Shown here: one piece after another, positions 36,855 through 45,249 of the stretch | How the letters are laid out: the number at the start of each line of letters is the position of its first letter | Numbering within the stretch: position 1 is the stretch's first letter | Origin: JAJEFO01 sp965221845 | GTDB taxonomy: Bacteria > Pseudomonadota > Alphaproteobacteria > Rhodobacterales > Rhodobacteraceae | NCBI GenBank assembly: GCA_965221845.1 | Contig: OZ244919.1 | Location: 682,001 to 746,000, forward strand | DNA: 64,000 nucleotides | Reading direction: 5' to 3' | Notes under the pieces: model-generated | What the model was told of the DNA's origin: nothing | Databases searched by the model: none | The model's input: the letters and a program-made list of their open reading frames with translations, nothing else | Program-made: the position numbers and the translations under genes

Positions 36855-36860
36855 TCGAAA

Positions 36861-36980
36861 TCCGGGGCTTGTGGTGTACTTCACCCCTGTGCCGGCAGCC
36901 CGAGTCGCGCCGGCGAACGGGCATCCGCCCGGCCGGGAAGAGCCGGTCCCGCGGCCTTGCAGCGAGTCAGGAAGACAGGG
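36861..36980 (+). promoter_or_regulatory. Probable cobalamin riboswitch upstream of cobO
   Basis: The leader just before cobO has the 3' core of the cobalamin riboswitch in order: AACGGGCATCCGCCCGG at 36916, GGGAAG at 36935 and a B12-box-like GAGTCAGGAAGACAGG at 36964-36979. The box overlaps the ribosome site of cobO (AGGGAG), so B12 binding could hide it. The 5' half (GGTGTACTTCACCCC near 36872) is less canonical. Judged by eye, without a covariance model. Confidence 0.5.
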
Positions 36981-36989
36981 AGAGCGCCC

Positions 36990-37598
36990 ATGAACGACAA
37001 GGCGACCCGCCATCGCGAAAAGATGAAGAGGATAAAGGCGGCGCGCGACCGGATGATGGAAACGAAGACCGAGGAAAGGGGCCTGGTCATCGTCCACACG
37101 GGGCCTGGCAAGGGCAAGTCTTCCTCCGCTTTCGGCATGCTCGTCCGCTGCATTGCGCATGGCATGCCCGCTGCCGTGGTCCAGTTCGTCAAGGGCGCCT
37201 GGGGCACGGGAGAGCGGAGCTTCTTCACCGAGCACTTCGCCGACAAGGTGACCTGGGTGGCCAGCGGGGAGGGCTTCACCTGGGAAACCCAGGACCGCGA
37301 GCGCGACATCGCCGCGGCGCAGGCGGGCTGGGCAAGGGCCAAGGCCCTGATCCGCGACCCGGAGATTCGCTTCGTGCTTCTGGACGAGATCAACATCGCG
37401 CTCCGTTACGGGCATCTCGACATCGACGAAGTCGTTGAATTCCTGCTCTCCGAAAGGCCGGAGATGACCCATGTCGTGCTCACTGGCCGCAACGCCCACG
37501 CCAAGCTCGTCGACCGCGCCGATCTCGTGACCAGCATGGAGCTCGTCAAGCACCCGTTCCGGGACGGCGTCAAGGCCCAGAAAGGCGTCGAGTTTTGA
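36990..37598 (+). CDS. cobO: Cob(I)yrinic acid a,c-diamide adenosyltransferase
   Basis: 202 residues from the ATG at 36990. It contains IVHTGPGKGKSSSAFGM, the P-loop of the CobA/CobO family, FVKGAWGTGE, GEGFTWETQD and LLDEINIALRYG, all hallmark motifs. The enzyme attaches the 5'-deoxyadenosyl group to reduced corrinoid using ATP. It is the first gene of the cobalamin cluster, with a probable riboswitch in its leader, and is followed by cobQ, the next pathway enzyme. Confidence 0.96.
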   Translation: MNDKATRHREKMKRIKAARDRMMETKTEERGLVIVHTGPGKGKSSSAFGMLVRCIAHGMPAAVVQFVKGAWGTGERSFFTEHFADKVTWVASGEGFTWETQDRERDIAAAQAGWARAKALIRDPEIRFVLLDEINIALRYGHLDIDEVVEFLLSERPEMTHVVLTGRNAHAKLVDRADLVTSMELVKHPFRDGVKAQKGVEF

Positions 37599-37722
37599 CC
37601 TTGCGGCATTGCACGGCGCGGCGACCGAACGCGAATCCGGCCCGCACGCGCCGCCGCGCGCCGCCGATCCGGCCGATGACCGACGCCATGCGCCGCAGGC
37701 CGTCGTCGCGGCCTCTCGGAAC

Positions 37723-39168
37723 ATGACCGCAGCCCTCATGCTGCAAGGCACCGGCTCCAATGTCGGAAAGTCCGTCCTCGTCGCGGGCCTGGCGCGCGCC
37801 GCACGGAACAGGGGCGTCTCCGTCGCGCCCTTCAAGCCGCAGAACATGTCGAACAATGCCGCGGTCACCGCAGATGGCGGCGAGATCGGCCGCGCCCAGG
37901 CGCTTCAGGCCCTCGCGGCCGGCCTGCAGCCTCACACCGACATGAATCCCGTCCTGCTGAAGCCGGAATCCGGAACCGGCGCACAGGTCGTCGTCCAGGG
38001 AAGGCGGCACGCGACCGTCAGGGCCCGGGACTACGGAGCGCTGAAGGCGGACCTCATGGCGCCGGTTCTCGAGAGCTACCGGAGGCTCCGGGCGGCGCAC
38101 GATCTCGTCCTTGCCGAGGGCGCGGGATCTCCCGCGGAGGTGAACCTGCGCGAGAGGGACATCGCCAACATGGGCTTCGCGCAATCGGCCGATGTCCCGG
38201 TCGTTCTCGTCGGCGACATCGACCGCGGCGGGGTCATCGCGCAGCTTGTCGGCACGCGGTGCGTGCTTGATCCCGGCGACGCGGAACGGATCGAGGGCTT
38301 CGTCGTCAACAAGTTCAGGGGCGATCCGGCCCTCTTTGCGGACGGCTGCAGGATTGCGGAGGACCGGACCGGCTGGACCGGCTTCGGCATCCTGCCCTGG
38401 TTCCGGAACGCCTGGCGGCTGCCCGCCGAGGACGCGCTCGACATCCAGGGCACCGAAGGGGGCGGATTCCACGTCGTCTGCCTGCGATTCGAGCGAATCG
38501 CGAATTTCGACGATCTGGACCCGCTCGCGCAGGAAGCGTCTGTGCGGATCACCATGCTGGGGCCGGGCCGGGCCATCCCCGGCGACGCCGATCTCGTGAT
38601 CCTGCCCGGCAGCAAGTCCACACGCGACGATCTCGCGTTCCTCAGGGAGCAGGGCTGGGACATCGACCTCCGCGCGCATTCGCGGCGGGGCGGCCGGATC
38701 CTCGGGATCTGCGGCGGCTACCAGATGCTGGGCCGGACCATCGCCGACCCTGACGGGATCGAGGGCCGGCCAGGCTCGACCCGGGGCCTCGGCCTGCTGG
38801 ATGTCGCGACCGAAATGACGGCGCAGAAGCGTCTCGCCGAGACGTCCGCGCGGCATGTGGCGACGGACGCGCCCTTCCTGGGCTACGAGATCCACAAGGG
38901 CCGCACCGTCGGCCCCGACACCGCCCGCCCGTTTGCCGTCGCTTCGGGCGGCCCCGAAGGCGCCACAAGCCCGGACGGAAGGGTGTCCGGGAGCTATCTC
39001 CACGGCATGTTCCGCGACGACGGCTTCCGCGCCGCCTTCCTCCGGAGTCTCGGGCAGGAACCATCGGGCCTCTCCCATGCAGCCACGGTGGACGGCACGC
39101 TCGACGATCTCGCCCGGCACATGGAGGCGCATCTCGACCTGGACGCCATTCTGGCGCTCGCCAGATAG
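37723..39168 (+). CDS. cobQ: Cobyric acid synthase
   Basis: 481 residues from the ATG at 37723, where the family consensus begins (MTAALMLQGTGSNVGKSVLV, the P-loop); the upstream ATG at 37609 adds 38 residues of unlikely leader. The dethiobiotin-synthetase-like ATPase domain continues with PFKPQNMSNNAAV. The C-terminal glutamine amidotransferase domain has GGRILGICGGYQMLG with the nucleophile cysteine, and YLHGMF with the catalytic His. It amidates four carboxyls of adenosylcobyrinic a,c-diamide. A probable partner of cobO in one transcript; an IS5-type element lies 256 bp downstream. Confidence 0.95.
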   Translation: MTAALMLQGTGSNVGKSVLVAGLARAARNRGVSVAPFKPQNMSNNAAVTADGGEIGRAQALQALAAGLQPHTDMNPVLLKPESGTGAQVVVQGRRHATVRARDYGALKADLMAPVLESYRRLRAAHDLVLAEGAGSPAEVNLRERDIANMGFAQSADVPVVLVGDIDRGGVIAQLVGTRCVLDPGDAERIEGFVVNKFRGDPALFADGCRIAEDRTGWTGFGILPWFRNAWRLPAEDALDIQGTEGGGFHVVCLRFERIANFDDLDPLAQEASVRITMLGPGRAIPGDADLVILPGSKSTRDDLAFLREQGWDIDLRAHSRRGGRILGICGGYQMLGRTIADPDGIEGRPGSTRGLGLLDVATEMTAQKRLAETSARHVATDAPFLGYEIHKGRTVGPDTARPFAVASGGPEGATSPDGRVSGSYLHGMFRDDGFRAAFLRSLGQEPSGLSHAATVDGTLDDLARHMEAHLDLDAILALAR

Positions 39169-39424
39169 GCTCTTCGCGCGCGCGGCGCGGCCATGCCTCC
39201 CGGAACGGCGAACGCCCTCGTCCCCCCGGACGTGCCCGAACGGGCAATGACCGGCCGTTCGCCCAACACCGGGGCCATGCGGATCCCGCCGGGCCCGCGG
39301 CGGACGCCCTGCCCGACCTGGGCGCGCAAGGTCCGGCCGGTTGTCGTCGACGTTCGGCGAACGCGCGCCGCCGGCTTCGCCGCGCAGCCCACCCCGCGCG
39401 CATGCGGTCAGGCGCCCGTCCTGA

Positions 39425-40382
39425 GAGCTTGACCTAAAATGTGGATGGCCTCCCCCAGATGTGGTATTTCCCTGTCAGAGGCAAACCAGACAAGGAGGAC
39501 ACAATGGCCTGGGATGAGACCACCCGCGAAGAGTATAACCGCAAGTCGGAGCGATATGAAACCGACCTGACCGACGAGGAATGGCTTCTGGTCGAGCCGC
39601 TGCTTCCGGCCCCGGCGAAGCTTGGCCGCCGCCGGACGAACGACCTGCGCGAGACGTTCAATGCGATCCAGTACATGCTGGCCACGGGATGCCAGTGGCG
39701 GGCGATTCCCAAGTGCTTTCCGCCCTTTACGACGGTACAGAACCACTTCTACGCGTGGCGCGACAACGGCGTCCTGGAACGGATGCTGGACGTGCTGCGC
39801 ACGCTGGGCCGTGCGCAGGCGGGGCGCGAGGCGCAGCCGACGGCGGCCGCGATCGACAGCCAGTCGGTGAAGACGACGGAGGCGGGCGGGCCGGCGGGAT
39901 ACGACGCGGGCAAGAAGGTCAAGGGGCGCAAGCGGCACCTGACGGTGGACGTCGAGGGGTTCCCGATCGCGCTCCGGGTGCACGAGGCGGACGTGCAGGA
40001 CCGGGACGGGGCGCCGGCCGTCATCCTGGCGATGCTGGAGAAGGCGCCGCAGGTGACGAAGCTGTGGGCGGACGGCGGCTACGCGGGTCCGAAGCTCGAG
40101 GCCGCGCTGGCGGAGCACGGCCTGGGGTCGATCGTCGAGATCGTCCAGCGGCCCAGGGAAACAAGGGGCTTCACGGTCCTGTACCGCCGCTGGGTGGTGG
40201 AGCGGACGTTTGCGTGGATGTCGCGGTGCCGGCGTCTGGCGAAGGACTTCGAGCGGACGCTGGAGAGTTCGCTGGCCTGGGCGCAGCTCGCGGCGTGCCG
40301 GTTCCTGATGCGGCGGGTGGCGCGGGGCCAAGCGGCTGGAATCTCTTAACATATTGATATTATTGAATTATGATTCAAGCTC
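39425..40382 (+). mobile_element. IS5-family element, IS1031-type (intact copy)
   Basis: 958 bp with ends GAGCTTGACCTAAAAT (left) and the complement of GAGCTTGAATCATAAT (right), sharing GAGCTTGA. Flanks are TGA at 39422-39424 and TCA at 40383-40385: both fit the TNA target of the IS1031 group but differ in the middle base, so this may not be a simple single insertion. The right flank TCA is the complement of the stop codon of the neighbouring cobD. Confidence 0.85.
39504..40349 (+). CDS. IS5-family (IS1031 group) transposase, intact
   Basis: 281 residues from the ATG at 39504, which follows a strong AAGGAGG; an upstream ATG at 39441 is less likely. It starts MAWDETTREEYNRKSERYE with a helix-turn-helix/DUF4096 region (LTDEEWLLVEPLLP, ATGCQWRAIPKCFPP). 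The DDE catalytic residues appear in AAIDSQSVKTTEAG (Asp), TKLWADGGYAGPK (Asp) and RRWVVERTFAWMSRCRRL (Glu). All motifs are present, so this copy could be active and could act on the two MITEs that share its left end. Confidence 0.9.
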   Translation: MAWDETTREEYNRKSERYETDLTDEEWLLVEPLLPAPAKLGRRRTNDLRETFNAIQYMLATGCQWRAIPKCFPPFTTVQNHFYAWRDNGVLERMLDVLRTLGRAQAGREAQPTAAAIDSQSVKTTEAGGPAGYDAGKKVKGRKRHLTVDVEGFPIALRVHEADVQDRDGAPAVILAMLEKAPQVTKLWADGGYAGPKLEAALAEHGLGSIVEIVQRPRETRGFTVLYRRWVVERTFAWMSRCRRLAKDFERTLESSLAWAQLAACRFLMRRVARGQAAGIS

Positions 40383-41339
40383 TCAGAGGAGCGCCGCCTC
40401 GACGCGCGGCCAGTGGTCCGGGCCGGGAACTCCCAGCCTCAGCCAGTCTTTCGCGTAGGGAAACGTCCTGCTCCAAACCCGTTTCGAGGCGAGCTTCGCC
40501 TTCGCGTCCTCGGCATCTTGCACCCGGTACAGCCGGAACAGCCCGCTTCCGCCGACGACCTCCCAGCCTCCCGTTCTGGCAAGGCCGTCAAGCCTTGCCG
40601 AATCCCTGGCAAGCCTCGCCGCCGCCGCCCTGCGCCATGCCGCGTCCGCAAGCGCTGCCTGCCCGACACGGACCGCGACCCCGGACACAGGCCAGGGGCC
40701 TGCCAGTTCGGCCAGAGCCGAAAGCCGGGCCTCGTGGCCGAGAACGAATCCCAGGCGGAGGCCGGCAAGCCCGTAGAACTTGCCGAAGGACCGCAGCACC
40801 AGCGCGTTTTCCGGCATTGCCCGCGCCAGGGACATGTCCGGGCGCGCGTCGGCGAAGCTCTCGTCGACGACGAGAAGCCCGACCCGCGTCGCGATGGCCC
40901 GCAACTGGCCTGGCGCCAGGATTCGCCCGTCCGGATTGTTCGGATTGACCACGACGGCAGCGTCCGCTCCCGCGAGCGCCGTCGGGCGCTCAACGGTCTC
41001 GACCGTCCACCCGCTTCGCGCGAAGCTCGCTTCATGCTCGCTGTAGGTCGGGCCGAGCACGCGGGCCAGTCCGGGCCTGCCGGGCACCGGGATCACCTGG
41101 ATCGCGGCCTGCGCGCCGGCGACCGGCAGCGCCCCTGCGGTGCAGCCGTAGGCCGCGCGCGCCGCTTCGGACAGCATTTCCAGGTCGGAACGCATCGGCA
41201 GGCCGGTCCAGTCCCGCTCATCGAAGCCCGGCAGCGGATAGGGGCACGGGTTGACGCCGGTGGAGAGGTCGATCCATTCGTCCGGCCCCCCGCCCCACCT
41301 GGCCATGGCCGTGTCGAGATCGCCCCCGTGATCGTGCAT
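40383..41339 (-). CDS. cobD: Threonine-phosphate decarboxylase
   Basis: 318 residues. A PLP fold-type I enzyme: it starts HDHGGDLDTAMARWGG and WIDLSTGVNPCPYPLP, typical of CobD/CobC decarboxylases, has VVNPNNPDGR, and the PLP lysine in LRSFGKFYGLAGLRLGF. It forms (R)-1-amino-2-propanol phosphate from threonine phosphate for the nucleotide loop of cobalamin. Its TGA lies exactly at the edge of the IS5-type element, so the insertion spared the coding sequence. Called cobC in some alphaproteobacterial nomenclature. First upstream neighbour is cbiB, 9 bp away. Confidence 0.94.
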   Translation of the reverse strand: MHDHGGDLDTAMARWGGGPDEWIDLSTGVNPCPYPLPGFDERDWTGLPMRSDLEMLSEAARAAYGCTAGALPVAGAQAAIQVIPVPGRPGLARVLGPTYSEHEASFARSGWTVETVERPTALAGADAAVVVNPNNPDGRILAPGQLRAIATRVGLLVVDESFADARPDMSLARAMPENALVLRSFGKFYGLAGLRLGFVLGHEARLSALAELAGPWPVSGVAVRVGQAALADAAWRRAAAARLARDSARLDGLARTGGWEVVGGSGLFRLYRVQDAEDAKAKLASKRVWSRTFPYAKDWLRLGVPGPDHWPRVEAALL

Positions 41340-41348
41340 GGACGCGCC

Positions 41349-42293
41349 CTACAGCACCGCAGCCAGGACAAGAAGCCCGGCCGTCAGGATCATCGCCCGG
41401 CGGCAGAGGCGAAGACCGGCCTCGATGTCGACGGGTCCCGGATCGCCGCCGCAGGGATTCAGGAAGGGGTCGCCGCTCGGGCCTGCATGGCCCGCATAGG
41501 TCCGCGGCCCAGAAAGCCGCACGCGAAGCGCGCCCGCCATGGCGGCCTCCGGCCATCCCGCGTTCGGCGAACGGTGACGGCGGGCGTCCCGGCGCACGAT
41601 CCGCAGGACCCGGCGCGGCGCGCCTGACACGCAGGCAAGCAGCGCCGCGGTCAGCCGCGCCGGAACGAGATTGGCAAGGTCGTCGATCCGCGCGGAAGCC
41701 CATCCGAATGCCTCGTGCCGGGCCGTCCGGTACCCGACCATGGAGTCGAGCGTGTTGGCCGCCTTGTAGGCCGCGATGCCCGGCAGCCCGAGCAAGGCCC
41801 CCCAGAGCAGCGGGGCGACGACCCCGTCGGAGGCGTTCTCGGCGAGGCTTTCCAGTGCGGCACGCGCCATGGCGGGCGGGTCCAGCGCCTCAGGGTCCCG
41901 GCCGACGATCCTGGAGACGGCCTGCCGCGCCCGGCAGGCGTCTCCCTCGGCGAGCGGCTCCATGACCGCGCGCACGTGGTCGTCGAGCGACCGCGCGGCC
42001 AGGAGCGGCCATGCCAGCACGCCGGCGAACACCGTGCCCGGCAACCCGCCCGGCGACGCCAGGGTGACGCACCACGCGGCGCCGCCCGCGACGGCAATCA
42101 CGGCGAGCGCCGCCAGGATGCCGTTCCGCCTGCGCACGGCGTCCGCCAGCTCGCTCCGGTTGAAGCGGCGGTCCGCCGCGGCGACCAGCCGCCCGATCCA
42201 GCCCACGGGATGCCCGATCCTGCGGTGCAGCCAGTCCGGCCAGCCGATCGCGACGTCCAGCGCGAGCGCCACGAGCATCGCGTCGGCGTTCAT
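41349..42293 (-). CDS. cbiB: Adenosylcobinamide-phosphate synthase (CbiB/CobD type)
   Basis: 314 residues from the ATG at 42293, whose ATGA overlaps the stop of the kinase gene upstream. The membrane protein has the family motifs DVAIGWPDWLHRRIGHPVGW, IVGRDPEALD, ESLAENASDGVVAPL and YKAANTLDSMVGYR, plus RPTYAG-like GPRTYAGH near the end. Several transmembrane helices are predicted. It links aminopropanol phosphate to adenosylcobyric acid, using the product of cobD next to it. Confidence 0.94.
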   Translation of the reverse strand: MNADAMLVALALDVAIGWPDWLHRRIGHPVGWIGRLVAAADRRFNRSELADAVRRRNGILAALAVIAVAGGAAWCVTLASPGGLPGTVFAGVLAWPLLAARSLDDHVRAVMEPLAEGDACRARQAVSRIVGRDPEALDPPAMARAALESLAENASDGVVAPLLWGALLGLPGIAAYKAANTLDSMVGYRTARHEAFGWASARIDDLANLVPARLTAALLACVSGAPRRVLRIVRRDARRHRSPNAGWPEAAMAGALRVRLSGPRTYAGHAGPSGDPFLNPCGGDPGPVDIEAGLRLCRRAMILTAGLLVLAAVL

Positions 42294-43105
42294 CCGGCGG
42301 CGCCGGCAAGGAAGCGGAGCACGTCGGCGTAGCCCTCGGCGCGCAGCCTGTCCTCCGTCCCCGCGGGCACGCGGCCGGGCGCGAACAGCAGGCCCCTGGC
42401 GGAGCCCGTGTGCGCCCGGCACCATCCGAGCGCTCCCAGGTCCCGTGCCAGTGCCGCCGTCCTGTCCTCCGCCGGGCCCCTGAGGGCGGTTGTCCGCTCG
42501 GCGGACATCGTGGCGATGCGGGCGATGCCGGCCCTGTCCCCCGCGCCCGCAGCCGCGATCCAGTCGGCGACGAGATCCGATATGTCGGCGAAGCGGGAGT
42601 CCCCGGGCGCCGTCCGGACCGGCGGCCCCGGAAACCCGCCGACCACCGCGAACGCGGGCGGCTGCGGCATCGAGCGCAGCGTCCGCGCCTCCCGCGACGC
42701 CCAGAGAAGCGTCTCGGGGCGGTCCATCATCAGGGGATCCACGGCGCCCTCGGCCGTGCGGCACGCCCGCGCCAGGGCCGTCCGCGAGGCGCCGGTCCCG
42801 ATCGCCCCTGCAAGCGCCAGGAGCGTGGCCGTCGACATCCCTGCGCCGGCGCCGGGCGTCGCGTCGACGGCCACCTCGATGTCCGCGGCCGGGCGCTCGG
42901 CGCCCAGGGCGTGCAGGAACCTGTCGACCACCGACGGCGGCGGCAGCGCCCGGCAGCCCGGGCGCCTTCCGCCGGGACGCGCCAGGGAGACGGTCGCGCC
43001 GAGCGTCCCGCACGGCAGGGTCACGAGCACGACGGGACCTTCCGGCCCGAGCCGGCCCTGGAGCCACTCCCCGAAATGCCCCGTGACGCGATGCGCCGCG
43101 CTCAC
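42290..43105 (-). CDS. pduX: GHMP-family L-threonine kinase (PduX-like)
   Basis: 271 residues from a GTG at 43105 with GGAGG five bases upstream. It begins AAHRVTGHFGEWLQGRLG, the start typical of PduX, and has the GHMP ATP loop as PGAGAGMSTATLLALAG. It also contains MMDRPETLLWASREA and a C-terminal GLLFAPGR motif. PduX makes L-threonine-O-3-phosphate, the substrate of CobD, which is encoded two genes downstream. The start overlaps the phosphatase stop (GTGA) and its stop overlaps the cbiB start, so the four genes are strongly coupled. Confidence 0.88.
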   Translation of the reverse strand: MSAAHRVTGHFGEWLQGRLGPEGPVVLVTLPCGTLGATVSLARPGGRRPGCRALPPPSVVDRFLHALGAERPAADIEVAVDATPGAGAGMSTATLLALAGAIGTGASRTALARACRTAEGAVDPLMMDRPETLLWASREARTLRSMPQPPAFAVVGGFPGPPVRTAPGDSRFADISDLVADWIAAAGAGDRAGIARIATMSAERTTALRGPAEDRTAALARDLGALGWCRAHTGSARGLLFAPGRVPAGTEDRLRAEGYADVLRFLAGAAG

Positions 43106-43680
43106 GCCGGCCTCCAGTTCACCCCTGCCACCGAAGGCGGCGCGCCCCGCGCGCAGCGGAGGCGCGTGATCGAGAGGGTGCGGATCTCGAAGGCAAGCCC
43201 GGCGGCGGTCTCGCCGAGCGCCATCGACAGCGCGGCGCGCACCACGCCTGCATGCGTCACCGCGAAGACCGGCCCCGATCCGGTCATTTCGGCAAGGTCG
43301 CGCAGGGCGGGGCGGGCCCGCGCGCAGAGGTCGCCGAAGCTCTCGCCGCCTTCCGGGCGCAGGCCGGCGGTTTCCTCGCGCGAAAGGTCCCCCAGGTCGG
43401 GAACGTCCCCATGCGCCCGCCCCTCCCACGCCCCGAAGTCCTGCTCGAGCAGCCGCCCGTCCTGCCGCAGGCGCGCCCCGGGCCAAAGGCGCGACGCGGT
43501 CAGGCGGCAGCGCAGCGACGGGCTGGTCCAGATCTCGCCGGCCGGAGGCAGCGACTGCGCAAGCCTGTCCATGGCGCCGGCCGCGGCATCCGCCAGCCCC
43601 ACCTCCGTGCGGCCGCACAGGCGCCCCCCGGTGTCGGCTTCGGCGTGGCGGATCAGCACGAGGTCTGTGGAGGAGAACAC
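43102..43680 (-). CDS. cobC: Histidine-phosphatase-family protein, probable alpha-ribazole phosphatase
   Basis: 192 residues with the phosphoglycerate-mutase-like RHG motif as VLIRHAEAD, the second Arg region SPSLRCRLTASRL, LLEQDFGAWEGR with the acid residue, and the second catalytic His in VFAVTHAGVVRAAL. In cobalamin clusters this family removes the 5'-phosphate of alpha-ribazole or adenosylcobalamin 5'-phosphate. It heads the minus-strand quartet and is divergent from cobU, 50 bp away, so both promoters must be in that short gap. Confidence 0.85.
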   Translation of the reverse strand: MFSSTDLVLIRHAEADTGGRLCGRTEVGLADAAAGAMDRLAQSLPPAGEIWTSPSLRCRLTASRLWPGARLRQDGRLLEQDFGAWEGRAHGDVPDLGDLSREETAGLRPEGGESFGDLCARARPALRDLAEMTGSGPVFAVTHAGVVRAALSMALGETAAGLAFEIRTLSITRLRCARGAPPSVAGVNWRPA

Positions 43681-43730
43681 GCCGGCCGCTCGCTTTTCTT
43701 CACAACGGATTTCTGCAATGTCACGCGGCC

Positions 43731-44330
43731 ATGGGAATGTCGATACTCATTACCGGCGGCGCGCGCTCCGGGAAGAGCCGGCTTGCGGAGGGCTGGGCGG
43801 CGCGGGACGGCGCCGCCGTCTACATCGCCACGTGCCGCGCCGGGGACGCCGAGATGGCGGCCCGCATCGACGAGCACCGCGCCAGGCGCGGCCCGGAATG
43901 GACGACCCTGGAAGAGCCGACCGATCTCGCGGGCGCGCTTGACGGCACCGACGGCCGGGGCACGCGGGTCGTCGACTGCCTGACGCTCTGGGTGGCCAAC
44001 CTGATGGAGGACGGGCACGACCGGCAGGGGGCGGCCGAGGGCCTCGTCGGGGCGCTGCGCCGCCAGGCTTCGCCCGTCATGCTCGTCACCAGCGAGGTCG
44101 GCTCGGGAATCGTGCCGGAGAGCCGCCTGGCCCGCGACTTCCGCGACGCCCTGGGCCTCGTGAACCAGGCCGTTGCCAATGCCGTCGACGAGGTCTATCT
44201 GGCCGTGGCAGGACATCCGTTGAAGGTGAAGCCCCATGCCGCTTTCCAGCATGACAGCGCTGAATCAGATCGTCGGCCTGGCGCCGGATCTCCCCGCGTT
44301 CGACAGCGACAGCGCCGAAGCGGCGCTTGA
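43731..44330 (+). CDS. cobU: Adenosylcobinamide kinase / guanylyltransferase
   Basis: The P-loop is ILITGGARSGKSRLAEGW at the N-terminus, followed by YIATCRAGDAEMAARIDEHR (guanylylated-His region), VVDCLTLWVANLM and LVTSEVGSGIVPESRLAR: all motifs of the CobU/CobP family. The canonical end would be about AGHPLKVK at 44235, but no stop occurs there and the frame runs another 95 bp into cobT. It phosphorylates and guanylylates adenosylcobinamide. Start at 43731 or 43737 (both ATG). First gene of the cobU-cobT-cobS unit. Confidence 0.9.
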   Translation: MGMSILITGGARSGKSRLAEGWAARDGAAVYIATCRAGDAEMAARIDEHRARRGPEWTTLEEPTDLAGALDGTDGRGTRVVDCLTLWVANLMEDGHDRQGAAEGLVGALRRQASPVMLVTSEVGSGIVPESRLARDFRDALGLVNQAVANAVDEVYLAVAGHPLKVKPHAAFQHDSAESDRRPGAGSPRVRQRQRRSGA

Positions 44331-45249
44331 ACGGCAGAACCGGCTCACCAAGCCTCCCGGCTCGCTGGGAGCGCTCGAGGATCTCGCGGCGTTCATGGCG
44401 GGCTGGCAGGAATCCGCGCGGCCCGTGATCGGGATCGCCCAGGCCCTCGTCTTCGCGGGCAACCACGGCATATGCGGCCGGGGGATAAGCCCGTACCCGC
44501 AGGCGGTGACCGCGCAGATGGTCGCCAACTTCGAGGCAGGCGGCGCGGCGATCAACCAGCTCTGCAAGGCGAACGGCGCGGAGCTTTCGGTCATCGCGCT
44601 TGACCTCGACCGGCCCACCGAGGACTTCACGAAAGGCCCCGCCATGACGGAGGCGGACTGCCTGGACGCCGTCAAGCGCGGCGGCGGCGCCGTGAACCGC
44701 GGCGCCAGCGTCGTGGTTCTCGGCGAAATGGGCATCGGCAACTCGACGGTTGCCGCCGCGCTGTCCGCCGCGGTCTTCGGCGGCGACGCCCGGGAATGGG
44801 CCGGCCCGGGAACGGGGCTGGATGCGGACGGAATCGCGCGCAAGGCGCGCGTGGTCGAGGAGGGCCTGGCCCTTCACGGCGGCAAGGCGCCCCTCGAACA
44901 GCTGGCCGCGCTGGGCGGCCGGGAGCAGGCGGCCATCTGCGGCGCGGTGCTTGCGGCCCGGGAAGCCAGGATCCCGGTCATCCTGGACGGCTACATCTGC
45001 ACCGCAGCGACGGCGCCGCTCCACGCCGTCGACCGGGAGCTGACGGCCCACTGCCTGATCGGGCATCGCAGCGCCGAGCCGGGACATCGCAGGCTCATCG
45101 AGGCCCTCGGCAAGGAGCCGGTGCTCGACCTCTCCATGAGGCTTGGAGAGGGAACGGGGGCGGCGCTGGCCCTGGGCGTGCTCAGAAGCGCGCTGGCGTG
45201 CCACAACGGAATGGCGACGTTCGCGGAGGCAGGGGTCGCCGAGGCGTGA
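44236..45249 (+). CDS. cobT: Nicotinate-nucleotide-dimethylbenzimidazole phosphoribosyltransferase
   Basis: 337 residues. It has RLTKPPGSLGALEDLA, FAGNHGI, QMVANFEAGGAAINQL, VVLGEMGIGNSTVAAAL and, near the end, LSMRLGEGTGAALAL with the catalytic glutamate: the full CobT signature set. It makes alpha-ribazole phosphate from dimethylbenzimidazole. The start at 44236 has GAAGGTGAAG upstream; a second ATG at 44251 is possible. It overlaps the cobU frame by 95 bp and its TGA overlaps the GTG of cobS. Confidence 0.95.
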   Translation: MPLSSMTALNQIVGLAPDLPAFDSDSAEAALERQNRLTKPPGSLGALEDLAAFMAGWQESARPVIGIAQALVFAGNHGICGRGISPYPQAVTAQMVANFEAGGAAINQLCKANGAELSVIALDLDRPTEDFTKGPAMTEADCLDAVKRGGGAVNRGASVVVLGEMGIGNSTVAAALSAAVFGGDAREWAGPGTGLDADGIARKARVVEEGLALHGGKAPLEQLAALGGREQAAICGAVLAAREARIPVILDGYICTAATAPLHAVDRELTAHCLIGHRSAEPGHRRLIEALGKEPVLDLSMRLGEGTGAALALGVLRSALACHNGMATFAEAGVAEA

